In this document: in pieces, positions 16,061 to 24,381 of the stretch
Numbering within the stretch: the first letter of the stretch is position 1
Layout of the letters: each line of letters begins with the position of its first letter
Source of the DNA: Collinsella aerofaciens
GTDB taxonomy: Bacteria; Actinomycetota; Coriobacteriia; Coriobacteriales; Coriobacteriaceae
Assembly: GCF_028209395.1 (NCBI RefSeq)
Contig: NZ_JAQLDQ010000003.1
Coordinates: 1-64,000 of the forward strand
DNA length: 64,000 nt
Direction: 5' to 3'
Position numbers and translations under genes: made by a program
Notes under the pieces: generated by a model
The model's input: the letters and a program-made list of their open reading frames with translations, nothing else
What the model was told of the DNA's origin: nothing
The model's database searches: none

Positions 16061-17804
16061 GGTGGACCATCTCCTTGGTAATTCGAACGACATCGGTGAC
16101 CTCGCTCACCTGCGCAAAAGCGGGCGAGACGGAAGATGCCAGACGGCGCGAGAGTTCGATGACCTGGGGCGGCTCAACGTAGGCATGCTGCATGAGTTCG
16201 ATGTTCGAGAACAGCTCGTGCGTGCGGCCGCGATCGAGGATGCGACCGTCGGCCATTACTACGATGCGCTCGGCAAAGTCGGAGACGACTTCCATGTCGT
16301 GGCAGACCATGATTACGGCGCAGCCACGCTCGGCCATGGTACGCACCGTTTCCATGACGGTCATGCACTCGCGGTAATCAAGGCCGCTCGTGGGCTCGTC
16401 GAGCACCACGATTTTGGGCTCTACGACCACGACGGAGGCGAGTGCCACCATTTGTCGCTGGCCGCGCGAAAGCGAGAAAGGCGCCTCGTCGGCCGGCAAG
16501 CCAAAGCGGTCGATGACGAGTTGGGCACGACGCAGAGCCTCGGCGCGGTCCATGCCGCCAAGCTCCAAGCCAAAGGCGACCTCGTCGAGCACGGTGTCCT
16601 TGCAGATTTGACGGTCAGGGTTTTGGAAGAGGGTTGCGACCTCGCGGGCAATGCGGCTCGTGGGGACGGTTGCGGTATCCAGTCCCGTGACGCGCACGCT
16701 GCCCGAGGCGGGCTTGAGCAGACCCGCGAGCAGCTTGGTGAGCGTGGTCTTGCCGGCACCGTTTTGGCCGACGATGCCCACGAGCTCGCCAGGATAGAGC
16801 GTCAGGCTAAGGTCGTGTACGGCGGCTCCGCCATTGGGATAGGCAAACTCAACATGGTCGAAGGTGAGTACGGGTTCGGCGTCCTTGGCATGAGGGCGCA
16901 ACGACGGTGCATGCGGGGAACCGGCGGGCGCCTGGGCTTCGATAGCCGCGCGTGCGGGGTCGACGATGCCCGAAATCAGGCACTCGGCCTCATCGACATC
17001 CAAGCAAGGGGTACCGCTTACTAGACCATCGGTTTCGAGGCTATTGAAGATACGCGTGACGCGAGGGCAGTCGACGCCGATGGCACGAAGCTCGTCGGTA
17101 TGCGCGAAGACCTCGTGTGGCTCGCCCTGCAGCGCGATTTCGCCATGGTTGAGCACGAGCACGCGGTTGCAGTACTCCGAGAGCAGGGCGACCTTTTGCT
17201 CAACGACGACGATGGTGATTCCAAGTGTGCGGTTTGCCTCACGCAGCGTCTCGAAGACCAACGTGGAGCTGGCGGGGTCGAGTGCCGCGGTGGGCTCGTC
17301 GAGAACCAAGACGCGCGGACGCATGGCGAGGATGGCGGCGATGGCTACCTTTTGCTTCTGTCCGCCCGAGAGGGTGGCGATCTCGCGGTCGCGCAGGTCG
17401 CTGATGCCGACGGTCTCGAGCGTTTCGCTCACGCGCTGCTCGATCTGGTCGTGGGGAACGCCAAAGTTCTCGAGGCCAAAGAGCATCTCGTCCTCGACGA
17501 CCGAAGCGACCATCTGCGTGTCGATATCCTGCAGCACACTGCCGACGATTTGCGACACGTCGGTCAGCGAGACCTCGCAGGTGTCGTGGCCGTCAACCAT
17601 GACGGACCCAAAGAACGTGCCGGTGTAGTGGTGGGGCACGGCACCCGACAGGCAGGCGGCAAGCGTGGACTTGCCGGCGCCCGAGGGCCCGATGATGCCG
17701 ATGAAATCTCCCTTGTTCACGCTGAGCGAGATGTGGCTGAGCGCCTGCTCGGTTTGCGTGCCATAGGAGAACGAGACATCGTCGACGTTGATGATCGTTT
17801 CCAT
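16053..17804 (-). CDS. ecfA: ECF transporter double ATPase (EcfA1-EcfA2 fused)
   Basis: 583 residues with two ABC ATPase domains in one chain. Domain 1 (about 1-260): Walker A GPSGAGKST (39-47), signature LSGGQKQKVA, Walker B VLVLDEPTAALDP. Domain 2 (about 310-560): GQNGAGKTT, signature LSRGQRQMVA (Arg for the usual Gly), VLDEPTSGLDY. The linker between is Ala/Pro-rich. It energises vitamin or amino-acid uptake together with EcfT and an S subunit. The upstream S gene and its attenuator suggest tryptophan as substrate. Two palindromic segments separate it from that gene. Confidence 0.92.
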   Translation of the reverse strand: METIINVDDVSFSYGTQTEQALSHISLSVNKGDFIGIIGPSGAGKSTLAACLSGAVPHHYTGTFFGSVMVDGHDTCEVSLTDVSQIVGSVLQDIDTQMVASVVEDEMLFGLENFGVPHDQIEQRVSETLETVGISDLRDREIATLSGGQKQKVAIAAILAMRPRVLVLDEPTAALDPASSTLVFETLREANRTLGITIVVVEQKVALLSEYCNRVLVLNHGEIALQGEPHEVFAHTDELRAIGVDCPRVTRIFNSLETDGLVSGTPCLDVDEAECLISGIVDPARAAIEAQAPAGSPHAPSLRPHAKDAEPVLTFDHVEFAYPNGGAAVHDLSLTLYPGELVGIVGQNGAGKTTLTKLLAGLLKPASGSVRVTGLDTATVPTSRIAREVATLFQNPDRQICKDTVLDEVAFGLELGGMDRAEALRRAQLVIDRFGLPADEAPFSLSRGQRQMVALASVVVVEPKIVVLDEPTSGLDYRECMTVMETVRTMAERGCAVIMVCHDMEVVSDFAERIVVMADGRILDRGRTHELFSNIELMQHAYVEPPQVIELSRRLASSVSPAFAQVSEVTDVVRITKEMVHRG

Positions 17805-17822
17805 GGATACCTTTCATAGTCA

Positions 17823-17866
17823 TTGGGGATGTTCTTACATGACTAGTCGTTTAAGAACGTCCCCAA
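17823..17866. repeat. Nested palindrome inside the ECF operon
   Basis: TTGGGGATGTTCTTA (17823-17837) pairs with 17852-17866 with one mismatch, and the loop holds the perfect 8-base palindrome GACTAGTC. Lies 19 bases upstream of the ATPase start. It has no T-run. Confidence 0.75.
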
Positions 17867-17909
17867 AAGCTCGTTGTTTGGGACGGTCTTTGGTGGTGAA
17901 GCACGGAGA

Positions 17910-18010
17910 CGGCTTTACGAGGTGCCCCAGGTTGGCGCGAAAGAGGAACGAAGTGTACTTGGGTACGCGAGCGACGAATGAACGCCAAGATGGGCTGGCT
18001 TGTAAAGCCG
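17910..18010. repeat. Second structured segment inside the ECF operon
   Basis: Outer arms CGGCTTTAC (17910-17918) and GTAAAGCCG (18002-18010) are perfectly complementary. Inside, CCCA (17926-17929) faces TGGG (17991-17994) and TTGGCG (17932-17937) faces CGCCAA (17983-17988). The apex contains GTAC-ttgg-GTAC. The ladder of coaxial pairs suggests one long folded element. Confidence 0.6.
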
Positions 18011-18016
18011 AGCAGG

Positions 18017-18589
18017 TTAGTTGAGCTTAAGGGCCTTCTGGATGGGCAGGTAGAGGGCGCCGACCAGAATGGCGTTAAACACGGCGGTCATGGCGACGAC
18101 GGGCAGCATGGCTGCGGCGAGCTCGCCCACAACGCCGAGCATGGCCATCTTGATGACCATGAAGATGACGCCCGAGACAAAAGTGGTCACGAATGTTGCG
18201 ACGATGGCGACGACAGGCTTAACCTGGCCGTCCTTGGCGGCGGCGTTGACAATGACGGCCATGAGCATGGCGGCGATGCCCTCGGCGGCAAAATCGACAA
18301 ACGGCGAGGTGGTGGTGATTTGGATCACGGCCGCCGAGATGAGACCAATGACGAGCGCCTGACCGATGTTGGGGCGAACGACCAGGATGGTGAGGCAGAA
18401 GGCCGAGATAATGAACTCGGGGCTGATCATGCCGCCCGAGATGCCGGAGATGGCCTTGCCGACGGTGAAGTTGAGGATGAAGCCGGCAGCGAGCAGGATG
18501 GCGAGCAGGACGAGGGCGCGGACGTCGAGTTTGCCGCGGTCGGCGGTCTGGACGGTGCGGGGCTGGGCGGCGGTGGTGTTCTGAGACAT
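18017..18589 (-). CDS. ECF transporter substrate-binding (S) subunit, tryptophan candidate
   Basis: About 190 residues with roughly six hydrophobic helices (starting VRALVLLAILLAAGFILNF), the layout of S components. Start ATG 18589 follows AAAGGATTTTCACC; the longer frame is unlikely. Substrate cannot be read from the protein alone. The leader upstream encodes three Trp codons in a row and ends in a terminator, so tryptophan (or a Trp-linked compound) is the likely substrate by inference, comparable with TrpP-type S components. Forms an operon with ecfA and ecfT. Confidence 0.8.
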   Translation of the reverse strand: MSQNTTAAQPRTVQTADRGKLDVRALVLLAILLAAGFILNFTVGKAISGISGGMISPEFIISAFCLTILVVRPNIGQALVIGLISAAVIQITTTSPFVDFAAEGIAAMLMAVIVNAAAKDGQVKPVVAIVATFVTTFVSGVIFMVIKMAMLGVVGELAAAMLPVVAMTAVFNAILVGALYLPIQKALKLN

Positions 18590-18665
18590 GGTGAAAATCC
18601 TTTCGGAATGGGGGTGCAAGAGAAAAGTGGAGGCGCGTGATGCGAATGCGATCGGGCTCGAGATA

Positions 18666-18697
18666 GAAAAAGGCCCCCGGTCGAAACCGGAGGCCTT
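18666..18697 (-). terminator. Attenuator terminator between Trp leader and S subunit gene
   Basis: On the minus strand AAGGCC-t-CCGGT pairs with ACCGG-g-GGCCTT around a TTCG loop and runs into TTTTT. It lies between the leader peptide (18734-18802) and the S gene start (18589), as expected for transcription attenuation. Confidence 0.85.
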
Positions 18698-18733
18698 CCA
18701 ATCACCTAGAGCGCAAAAACAGGCGTGAGGGAC

Positions 18734-18802
18734 TCACTGTCGACCGATCGTATTCGCATCACGCCACCACCAGTTGTTGAGAGACTTCATCGTGTTCTTC
18801 AT
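18734..18802 (-). CDS. Trp-rich leader peptide of an attenuator
   Basis: A 22-codon frame starting at ATG 18802 after AAAGGAG and ending at TGA 18734-18736. It includes NNWWWRD: three consecutive TGG codons. The Trp codons (18764-18772) overlap the 5' arm of a stem pairing 18759-18765 with 18722-18728, and the terminator follows. Ribosomes stalled at the Trp codons would keep that stem open and favour read-through, the classical trp-leader logic. Here it precedes a transporter rather than trp biosynthesis genes. Confidence 0.85.
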   Translation of the reverse strand: MKNTMKSLNNWWWRDANTIGRQ

Positions 18803-18860
18803 GTTGGTGGCTCCTTTCGTGATGCCGTGGCGCGGTCGCACCTAGTTGCTGTTGCGCTGC

Positions 18861-18866
18861 ACTATA
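18861..18866 (-). promoter_or_regulatory. Extended -10 element of the ECF/Trp leader transcript
   Basis: On the minus strand TGC-TATAGT is an extended -10 sequence. It would start RNA about 50 bases before the leader ATG. No good -35 is seen. Confidence 0.5.
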
Positions 18867-18940
18867 GCACAGCGAAGTGTGTGCGGGGAAATCTTTTTTA
18901 AAAAGATTTCAGGCGGGTTTCCCGCCGGTCAAAAGAGCGG

Positions 18941-18982
18941 GCTGAGCGGGCGAGGCTGCCATTGCTGCCTTGTCCGCTCAGC
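18941..18982 (-). terminator. Terminator region after the C69 peptidase gene
   Basis: GCTGAGCGG (18941-18949) pairs with CCGCTCAGC (18974-18982), with further pairing inside, followed on the minus strand by CTTTTG. Two more hairpins follow: GGCGGG-aaa-CCCGCC (18912-18926) and a perfect 23-base A/T-rich palindrome (18888-18910). Confidence 0.7.
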
Positions 18983-18989
18983 TAAGACG

Positions 18990-20939
18990 TTACTCCTTAT
19001 TGCGACGGTAGAGGAAGTAACCGCCCGCGGAGATGACGGCAACGCCAGCGATGGCGAATGCGGCCACCATGCGGCCATCAAAACGATCACCGGTGGTGGG
19101 CAGGCCGCCCTTGGTGTTCGTCTTGTTGGTGGTTACCGTGGTCGTGGTGTCCGACTTGCCAGGCTTCTCGGGCTTGGTGGTGGGCTGCTCGGGCTTAGCG
19201 GGCTGCTCGGGGGTACCGGGCTGCTCAGGAGTACCGGGCTGCTCAGGAGTACCAGGCTGATCCGGGGTTACCGGGTCGGTGGCAAGAGCGTCCTTGGCGT
19301 AGGTGATGGACACCTTGAGGCCGTTGGTCTCGGTGTTCAGGTCGCTCGGGGTGAAGGGCTGGTCGAAGTTTTCGGCCTTCTGATAGGCGCGCATCTCCTG
19401 GAGCAGGGCCTTGCACTTCTTGTAGGTGTTCTCGGTAGCAGCCTTGCCGGCCTTGTTGGCCAGGGCAGTGCGGCCCTCGGTGGTCGTCTCGGCTAGCATG
19501 GCGGCGTCAACTTCCTTGTTCTGCTCGATGAGCTCGTTCTGGAGCGCATCGAGGTAGGCACGGACGCTGATACCAAGGGTGTCAGGGTTCTCAAAGCAGA
19601 GCGAGCTGATGTCCATGAGGACGTAGTTGATTGAGTTCTCGGGCTCCTCGTTGTACACGACGTCAGTCTGTTTGCAGTGATCGAAGGAGACGGTCTGATC
19701 GCTGAAGTACGGGCTGACCTCAGTTATCAGAGCGGAGTACAACGGGATGGCGACGGAGTACGCGGCGCGGGAGAGCATTTCCCACTGGATGGTAGCGACT
19801 TCGGGGTCATACCCGCGACGAATCTGGAAGAGGTTGATCTCGGTGTTGCGCTCGCTGCCGATGCAATAAACACCATCAGTGTTCGCGTTGAGGCCAGGGA
19901 CGTTCTCGCCGCGGTTGCCGAAGGCGCGAATCAACTCGAAAGTGCTCCAACCAGACTTGCCAGGCTTGAAGAACAGGGGCTGGATTTCGCTGACCATGGC
20001 TCCCTTTTGGTCAGGTTTTCCTTTCTCCTTTACTGTGATAATGTCGTAATCTGTGCCTTCGGTCAGCTGACTACCAAAATAATCGCGGCCTTGCACATAG
20101 CGGGACCACTGGTTTACGCCGGAATCGGCGAGGCTTTCGCCATACGTTTGGGCGACATCGAATTTGCCGTCAGCGGAGTATTTGGCGAAACCCTTTTCTT
20201 CGGGCATGGATTGGATCTTTTCAGAGTGGAGGCAATTCTCGGTGTCATTGAGGTCGACATCGTAGTTGAGGCTCCCGATATTAGGGTTGAGCGACGCGAC
20301 GTCGTCAGCGAGCTTCATGGCGATCCACTGATGGGCGGAAAGTGTGGCGAACAGCCAGGTCTCGTTGTTGTCGGCGATGATGATCTGGTCGTTGGTGCAG
20401 ACGCCTTGATCATCGATCAGGCTGCCGAGAAGCTCGACGCCCTCGCGGGCCGTGGCGCTCTCGCCCAGGATGATGCTGCCGTAACTGTACTCGCCCAGAC
20501 CCACTTCCTCATCGATGAGGTCTGCTGCAGCGGCCTCCTCGTTATAGGAGGTGCTTAGCGTGGCGGAGCAGGAGACGCCCTTCTCGTTGATGCCGGCCTC
20601 GGAGTAGGCGTCGGTGCGACCCATCCAGTTGGAGGGGTGGTCGCGTACATAGCTGTAGCGATAGGTAGGCTTGTTCGAAGTGTATTCAAAAGCAGATTCA
20701 ATCGAGCTGTACTTAAAGCCAGGTTCGTGGGCAGGTTCGATGCCGTAGTGCTTAAGATAGCGCTTGCCAAAGTCCTCGGCGCGGCCGTAGTACGTGTTGC
20801 CGTCCGCCGTGAGCTTGCCGCCCATGTAGATCTGCGTGCAGGCGAGCGCAGACGTCGGCATGGACATGATGGTTGCAGCTCCAAAGGCGAGGCCTATGCC
20901 AAGCTTTTTGAGCGCGTTGACGGGGTGAGTTTTCCTCAT
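18990..20939 (-). CDS. Cell-wall-anchored C69 family dipeptidase
   Basis: 649 residues. A signal peptide (1-33) ends ALA|C, so cleavage exposes Cys34 (CTQIYMGG), the N-terminal nucleophile of C69 (PepD-type) peptidases. The peptidase domain fills about 34-560. A Pro/Gln/Glu repeat (PGTPEQ units) forms a stalk, then LPTTG (613-617), a hydrophobic helix and the tail YRRNKE form a sortase signal. So this is a surface-anchored relative of a usually cytosolic or secreted enzyme, likely cutting dipeptides outside the cell. The start has GGGAGGG upstream. A single-gene unit with a hairpin in its leader. Confidence 0.88.
   Translation of the reverse strand: MRKTHPVNALKKLGIGLAFGAATIMSMPTSALACTQIYMGGKLTADGNTYYGRAEDFGKRYLKHYGIEPAHEPGFKYSSIESAFEYTSNKPTYRYSYVRDHPSNWMGRTDAYSEAGINEKGVSCSATLSTSYNEEAAAADLIDEEVGLGEYSYGSIILGESATAREGVELLGSLIDDQGVCTNDQIIIADNNETWLFATLSAHQWIAMKLADDVASLNPNIGSLNYDVDLNDTENCLHSEKIQSMPEEKGFAKYSADGKFDVAQTYGESLADSGVNQWSRYVQGRDYFGSQLTEGTDYDIITVKEKGKPDQKGAMVSEIQPLFFKPGKSGWSTFELIRAFGNRGENVPGLNANTDGVYCIGSERNTEINLFQIRRGYDPEVATIQWEMLSRAAYSVAIPLYSALITEVSPYFSDQTVSFDHCKQTDVVYNEEPENSINYVLMDISSLCFENPDTLGISVRAYLDALQNELIEQNKEVDAAMLAETTTEGRTALANKAGKAATENTYKKCKALLQEMRAYQKAENFDQPFTPSDLNTETNGLKVSITYAKDALATDPVTPDQPGTPEQPGTPEQPGTPEQPAKPEQPTTKPEKPGKSDTTTTVTTNKTNTKGGLPTTGDRFDGRMVAAFAIAGVAVISAGGYFLYRRNKE
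19200..19253. repeat. 18-bp tandem repeat in the wall-stalk region
   Basis: Three direct 18-bp units encode the PGTPEQ stalk repeats of the C69 peptidase; the last two units are identical at the DNA level, so the stalk length may vary between strains. Confidence 0.85.
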
Positions 20940-20958
20940 TTTCCCTCCCAGCGTGCGA

Positions 20959-21090
20959 AAGCTCTCCGTTGCCAGAGAGCTTCAGCCAATAAAGACACCC
21001 CATTAGCGTAACGAACTGGAAACAATATTCATCTATGAAAGAAACTTACTCGATAAGCGTAATGAAATATGCGATGAGTGGTTAATTATA
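20959..21090 (-). promoter_or_regulatory. Leader hairpin and -10 of the C69 peptidase gene
   Basis: AAGCTCTC-(8)-GAGAGCTT (20959-20982) folds directly before the GGGAGGG ribosome site. Further upstream on the minus strand TATAAT (21085-21090) follows TTAAAG at 17 bases, a plausible promoter giving a leader of about 140 bases. The rest of 20940-21245 shows only the terminators of the next unit. Confidence 0.5.
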
Positions 21091-21167
21091 CTCGGTTTGT
21101 AGCTTTACTTTAATAAAGACGTCCTGCAATTACATTACCTGAATAAAGCGCCTTGCACGGGGCGCAA

Positions 21168-21210
21168 AGAAAATTCCCCGCTGTTTGGCAAATGCATAAA
21201 CAGCAGGGGA
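21168..21210 (-). terminator. Terminator of the lipid kinase/small peptide unit
   Basis: On the minus strand TCCCC-t-GCTGTTT pairs with AAACAGC-GGGGA and is followed by ATTTTCTTT. A second GC hairpin (21148-21165) lies behind it. Confidence 0.75.
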
Positions 21211-21245
21211 GACGATAATTGGATGAATATCATACCAATGTGGAA

Positions 21246-21338
21246 TTACTTCTTCCGGCGGTGGATCACGTTGATCGCATAGCCGACGAGCATGGCCAAA
21301 ACGATGATGATAAAGCCGAGCAGGGGATTGTCGTTCAT
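21246..21338 (-). CDS. 30-residue single-span membrane peptide
   Basis: A small frame with a strong TAGGAGG ribosome site, ATG 21338 and TAA 21246. The peptide begins MNDNPLLGFIIIVLAML and ends VIHRRKK: one hydrophobic helix with a positive cytosolic tail. It follows the lipid kinase by 9 bases and precedes a terminator, so it is the last gene of that unit. Function unknown; co-transcription with the kinase is the only clue. Confidence 0.75.
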   Translation of the reverse strand: MNDNPLLGFIIIVLAMLVGYAINVIHRRKK

Positions 21339-21347
21339 AGGGTCCTC

Positions 21348-22265
21348 CTATTTTCCGAGCGGGGAGAATTCGTCGACGATGAGGTCGAGGCATTGCGGAA
21401 GCGCGCGGGCTCCAAAGACGCCCGAATTGCTGGAGATAATCTCGCCATCGAACTGCATGCCCAGCGACGGGGTGCAGGTGATCTTGGCTTCCTTGGTCTG
21501 GATGATCTTGAACTGCGGGCGGCCGAGTACCTTGCCGGCGGGGTCGAGTGCGGCGGTGATCACAGTCGGTAGAAGCTGCACAGTTTTTACGGGTTCGATG
21601 ACCGCAATGTCGACCATGCCATCGTTCATACGGCAGTCGGGGAACAGGTTGATGTCGTTTTGGATGACCGAGGTGTTGCCGGCCATGCAGCAGATGCCGT
21701 CGAGCTCCTCGACAATGCCGTCATGCTCAATCGTAAAGTGCGCCACCGTGGGATTGGGCGTGGCGAGCGCGGAGAGGAAGTAAGCGATCTCGCCGATGTC
21801 GTTTTTGGTGGGGGCGGCCTTCATCATGATCTCGGCGTCGAAGCCCGAGCCGGCGATGATGATAAAGCCGTGGCGCTTCTCGTTGCCGTTCTCGTCGAGC
21901 CAAAAGAGCTCGCCCATGTCGACTTTGACCGTGCGACCGGCACGGCAGGCCTTGGCGAGCGCCGCCGCCTCGGGGGCATTACCGATGTTGTTGAAGAACA
22001 GGCAGGCCGTACCGGAGGGGAAGACGAGCGTGGGGACACCGCATCCGCGCATCTGGTCGAGCACGTTGGAGACAGTGCCGTCGCCGCCCGAAACGACCAC
22101 GCGGTCAAACTCGCGCACGTCTGCCACGGCGTCCTCGGGTTCCATGCCATCGCCGATAAAGCGCATCACGACCTCGTCGCCGCCCTGTGCAAGGGCGTGC
22201 GTGAATGCGAAGATTTCATCTGAGCTGGGGCCCGATGCCGGGTTGTGGATGATAAGGCAGCGCAT
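21348..22265 (-). CDS. Diacylglycerol/lipid kinase family protein
   Basis: A 305-residue protein of the DAGK catalytic family (DgkB/YegS/sphingosine kinase-like). The nucleotide loop GGDGTVSNVLDQM is near residue 60, with FPSGTACLFFNNIGN downstream in place of the usual GTxNDFA. It phosphorylates a lipid, probably diacylglycerol or a related alcohol, at the membrane surface. Length normal. A -10-like TATAGT at 22294 lies between it and the divergent RNase D gene. The substrate is not predictable. Confidence 0.85.
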   Translation of the reverse strand: MRCLIIHNPASGPSSDEIFAFTHALAQGGDEVVMRFIGDGMEPEDAVADVREFDRVVVSGGDGTVSNVLDQMRGCGVPTLVFPSGTACLFFNNIGNAPEAAALAKACRAGRTVKVDMGELFWLDENGNEKRHGFIIIAGSGFDAEIMMKAAPTKNDIGEIAYFLSALATPNPTVAHFTIEHDGIVEELDGICCMAGNTSVIQNDINLFPDCRMNDGMVDIAVIEPVKTVQLLPTVITAALDPAGKVLGRPQFKIIQTKEAKITCTPSLGMQFDGEIISSNSGVFGARALPQCLDLIVDEFSPLGK

Positions 22266-22363
22266 ACTTACGTTCCCGTTCTGTGACTAACCGAGTATAG
22301 TTGTAAGGCAATGCCGATATCCTACCCGTGTTTTTCGGGCCTAACCTTATTCGATGGGTTGAT

Positions 22364-23497
22364 ATGTACATTTCCACACATCAGGCTCTACTCGACTTTT
22401 GCCAGCGCGCCCGTGAGTTCGACGCGATTGCCGTCGATACCGAGTTTTTGCGCGAGCGCACGTTCCATCCGCGTCTGTGTTTGGTTCAGATTGCCACCCC
22501 TGCCGAGAGCGTAGCGGTCGATCCCCTGGTAATCGACGACCTATCGCCGCTGGCCGAGCTTATGGCCGACGAGAGCGTGACCAAGGTCTTCCACGCCTGC
22601 TCGCAGGATATGGAGGTCATGCTCCATACCGTAGGCGTGCTGCCGCGTCCGATTTTTGACACGCAGGTGGCCGCCGCCTTTTTGGGCGAGCGTCAGCAGA
22701 TTTCCTACGGCGCGCTCGTGCAGACGTTTTGCGGCGTCTCATTGCCCAAGACCGAGTCACTGACCGACTGGTCGCGTCGCCCGCTGACCGATAAGCAGAT
22801 TGAGTACGCGATCGATGACGTCAAGTATCTGATCGTGGCCTATACCGAGATGATGAGCCGCCTGCGCGAGCTGGGCCGCGTGGACTGGGTGCTCGACGAG
22901 CTGCGCCCGCTGGCTGACGAGTCGCACTATCGCGCCGATCGCCACGAGGCGTTCCGCAAGGTCAAACGCATCAACTCGTGCAGTCGTCACCAGCTGGGTA
23001 TCGCGCGCGAGCTCGCCGCCTGGCGTGAGGACCGCGCCGAGCGCCGCAACATCCCGCGCAAATGGGTCATGTCCGACGACACGCTGCTTGCGCTCGTTAA
23101 ACGCAATCCCGTGCGCGTTGAGGAGTTCCGCAGCATTCGCGGTACCGATCAGTTGGGGGAGCGCGACGTGGACGGTGCGCTCATGGCCATCAAGCGCGGC
23201 GCAAGCTGCCCGCACGATCGCCTGCCGCTCATGGTGCGCGGGCATCGCCAGATCTCTCCGGAGTTGGAGAGCGTGACGGATCTCATGTACGCGCTCATCC
23301 GCCTGGTTGCCGAACGCTCGGGAGTGGCGACCTCGGTCATTGCCTCGCGCGATGACCTGGCCGACTACATTGAGCATCCCGAGCAGAGCCCCTTGCGCGA
23401 AGGCTGGCGCTTTGAGCTTGTGGGCTCGCGCCTGGACGATCTGCTCTCGGGCAACATGGGGTTGACGGTCAAAGATGGCAAAATTGAATTGCTGTAA
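22364..23497 (+). CDS. rnd: Ribonuclease D
   Basis: About 377 residues from ATG 22364; GTG 22328 in frame is also possible. A 3'-5' exoribonuclease of the DEDD family that trims tRNA 3' ends. Motifs: AVDTEFLRERTF (Asp/Glu), FHACSQDMEVM (Asp), YAIDDVKYL (Tyr/Asp). One HRDC-type helical region (about 205-285, including RKWVMSDDTLLALVKRNP) follows. The C-terminus is helical. Single-gene unit, divergent from the lipid kinase. Assignment firm. Confidence 0.9.
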   Translation: MYISTHQALLDFCQRAREFDAIAVDTEFLRERTFHPRLCLVQIATPAESVAVDPLVIDDLSPLAELMADESVTKVFHACSQDMEVMLHTVGVLPRPIFDTQVAAAFLGERQQISYGALVQTFCGVSLPKTESLTDWSRRPLTDKQIEYAIDDVKYLIVAYTEMMSRLRELGRVDWVLDELRPLADESHYRADRHEAFRKVKRINSCSRHQLGIARELAAWREDRAERRNIPRKWVMSDDTLLALVKRNPVRVEEFRSIRGTDQLGERDVDGALMAIKRGASCPHDRLPLMVRGHRQISPELESVTDLMYALIRLVAERSGVATSVIASRDDLADYIEHPEQSPLREGWRFELVGSRLDDLLSGNMGLTVKDGKIELL

Positions 23498-23561
23498 GGA
23501 AGCCTAGCCGCTTGAGTGGGTAGAATGCCTCCAACGTGTAACTCGATTCGGAGGAATTCGC

Positions 23562-24266
23562 ATGCCTTATTACTATGGATACGGCTTTGGCATCGACCCG
23601 CTGTACCTGCTGGTTGTTCTTGTCTGCACGGTGATTGGTCTTGCCGCACAGAACTATATCAACTCGACGTACAAAACCTGGTCCAAGGTTCGCTCGGACG
23701 GCGACACGGGCGCCACGGTCGCTCGCCGCATGCTCGACGCCAACGGCTGCAACGCCGTGGGTATCAAGGGTGTCGCCGGCGAGCTCACCGACCATTACAA
23801 CCCGCAGGACAATAACCTGTATCTCTCGGATGCCAACCGTTCGGGCGGGTCGGTCGCAAGCGTTGCCGTCGCCTGCCACGAGGCGGGCCATGCCGCCCAG
23901 CGTCAAAGCGGTTACGCCATGATGAAGGTTCGCACCGCCCTCGTGCCGGTCGTCAACTTTACCCAGAACACCTGGACCATCGTGTTGCTCTTGGGCCTGT
24001 TTATGAACATCGCGGGACTCACGACCCTCGCACTGATCTTCTTCTCGTTTAGCGTGCTGTTCCAACTGGTTACGCTGCCGGTTGAGATTGATGCCAGCCG
24101 GCGTGCCGTGGCGTATATTGAGCAGTCGGGTATGAGCTCCAAGCAGGTCAACGGTGCCAAGAAGGTGCTGACGGCCGCCGCGCTTACCTATGTGGCTGCG
24201 GCGCTCACCTCGATTATTCAGCTGCTCTATCTTATGGCTCGCTACAACAGAAACTCCAACCGATAA
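23562..24266 (+). CDS. YugP-type membrane zinc metallopeptidase
   Basis: A 234-residue membrane protein. A hydrophobic N-terminus (about 12-30) precedes the zinc motif HEAGH near residue 107, then two hydrophobic segments (about 133-172) and one at the C-terminus. The family (neutral zinc metallopeptidase, YugP) is annotated in many Gram-positives but its substrates are unknown. A strong GGAGG lies before ATG 23562. A hairpin terminator follows. Confidence 0.88.
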   Translation: MPYYYGYGFGIDPLYLLVVLVCTVIGLAAQNYINSTYKTWSKVRSDGDTGATVARRMLDANGCNAVGIKGVAGELTDHYNPQDNNLYLSDANRSGGSVASVAVACHEAGHAAQRQSGYAMMKVRTALVPVVNFTQNTWTIVLLLGLFMNIAGLTTLALIFFSFSVLFQLVTLPVEIDASRRAVAYIEQSGMSSKQVNGAKKVLTAAALTYVAAALTSIIQLLYLMARYNRNSNR

Positions 24267-24282
24267 CAAATGGGACAGGCAG

Positions 24283-24312
24283 GCGCCGCGGGGATTCGTG
24301 TCCCCGCGGCGC
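24283..24312 (+). terminator. GC-rich hairpin after the YugP gene
   Basis: GCGCCGCGGGGA (24283-24294) pairs perfectly with TCCCCGCGGCGC (24301-24312). The T-run is poor. GGGACAGG lies 11 bases before the stem. Confidence 0.6.
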
Positions 24313-24381
24313 TGTACTATGTGTTGGACTTGAATTTGCGCAGGGCCGGAGCCCATGTGCACGATGACGAAAGGAGGCTGC

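Noticed and set aside
20959..20982. Leader hairpin of the C69 gene considered as a known riboswitch
   Set aside because: Only one short stem is visible; no aptamer consensus could be matched.
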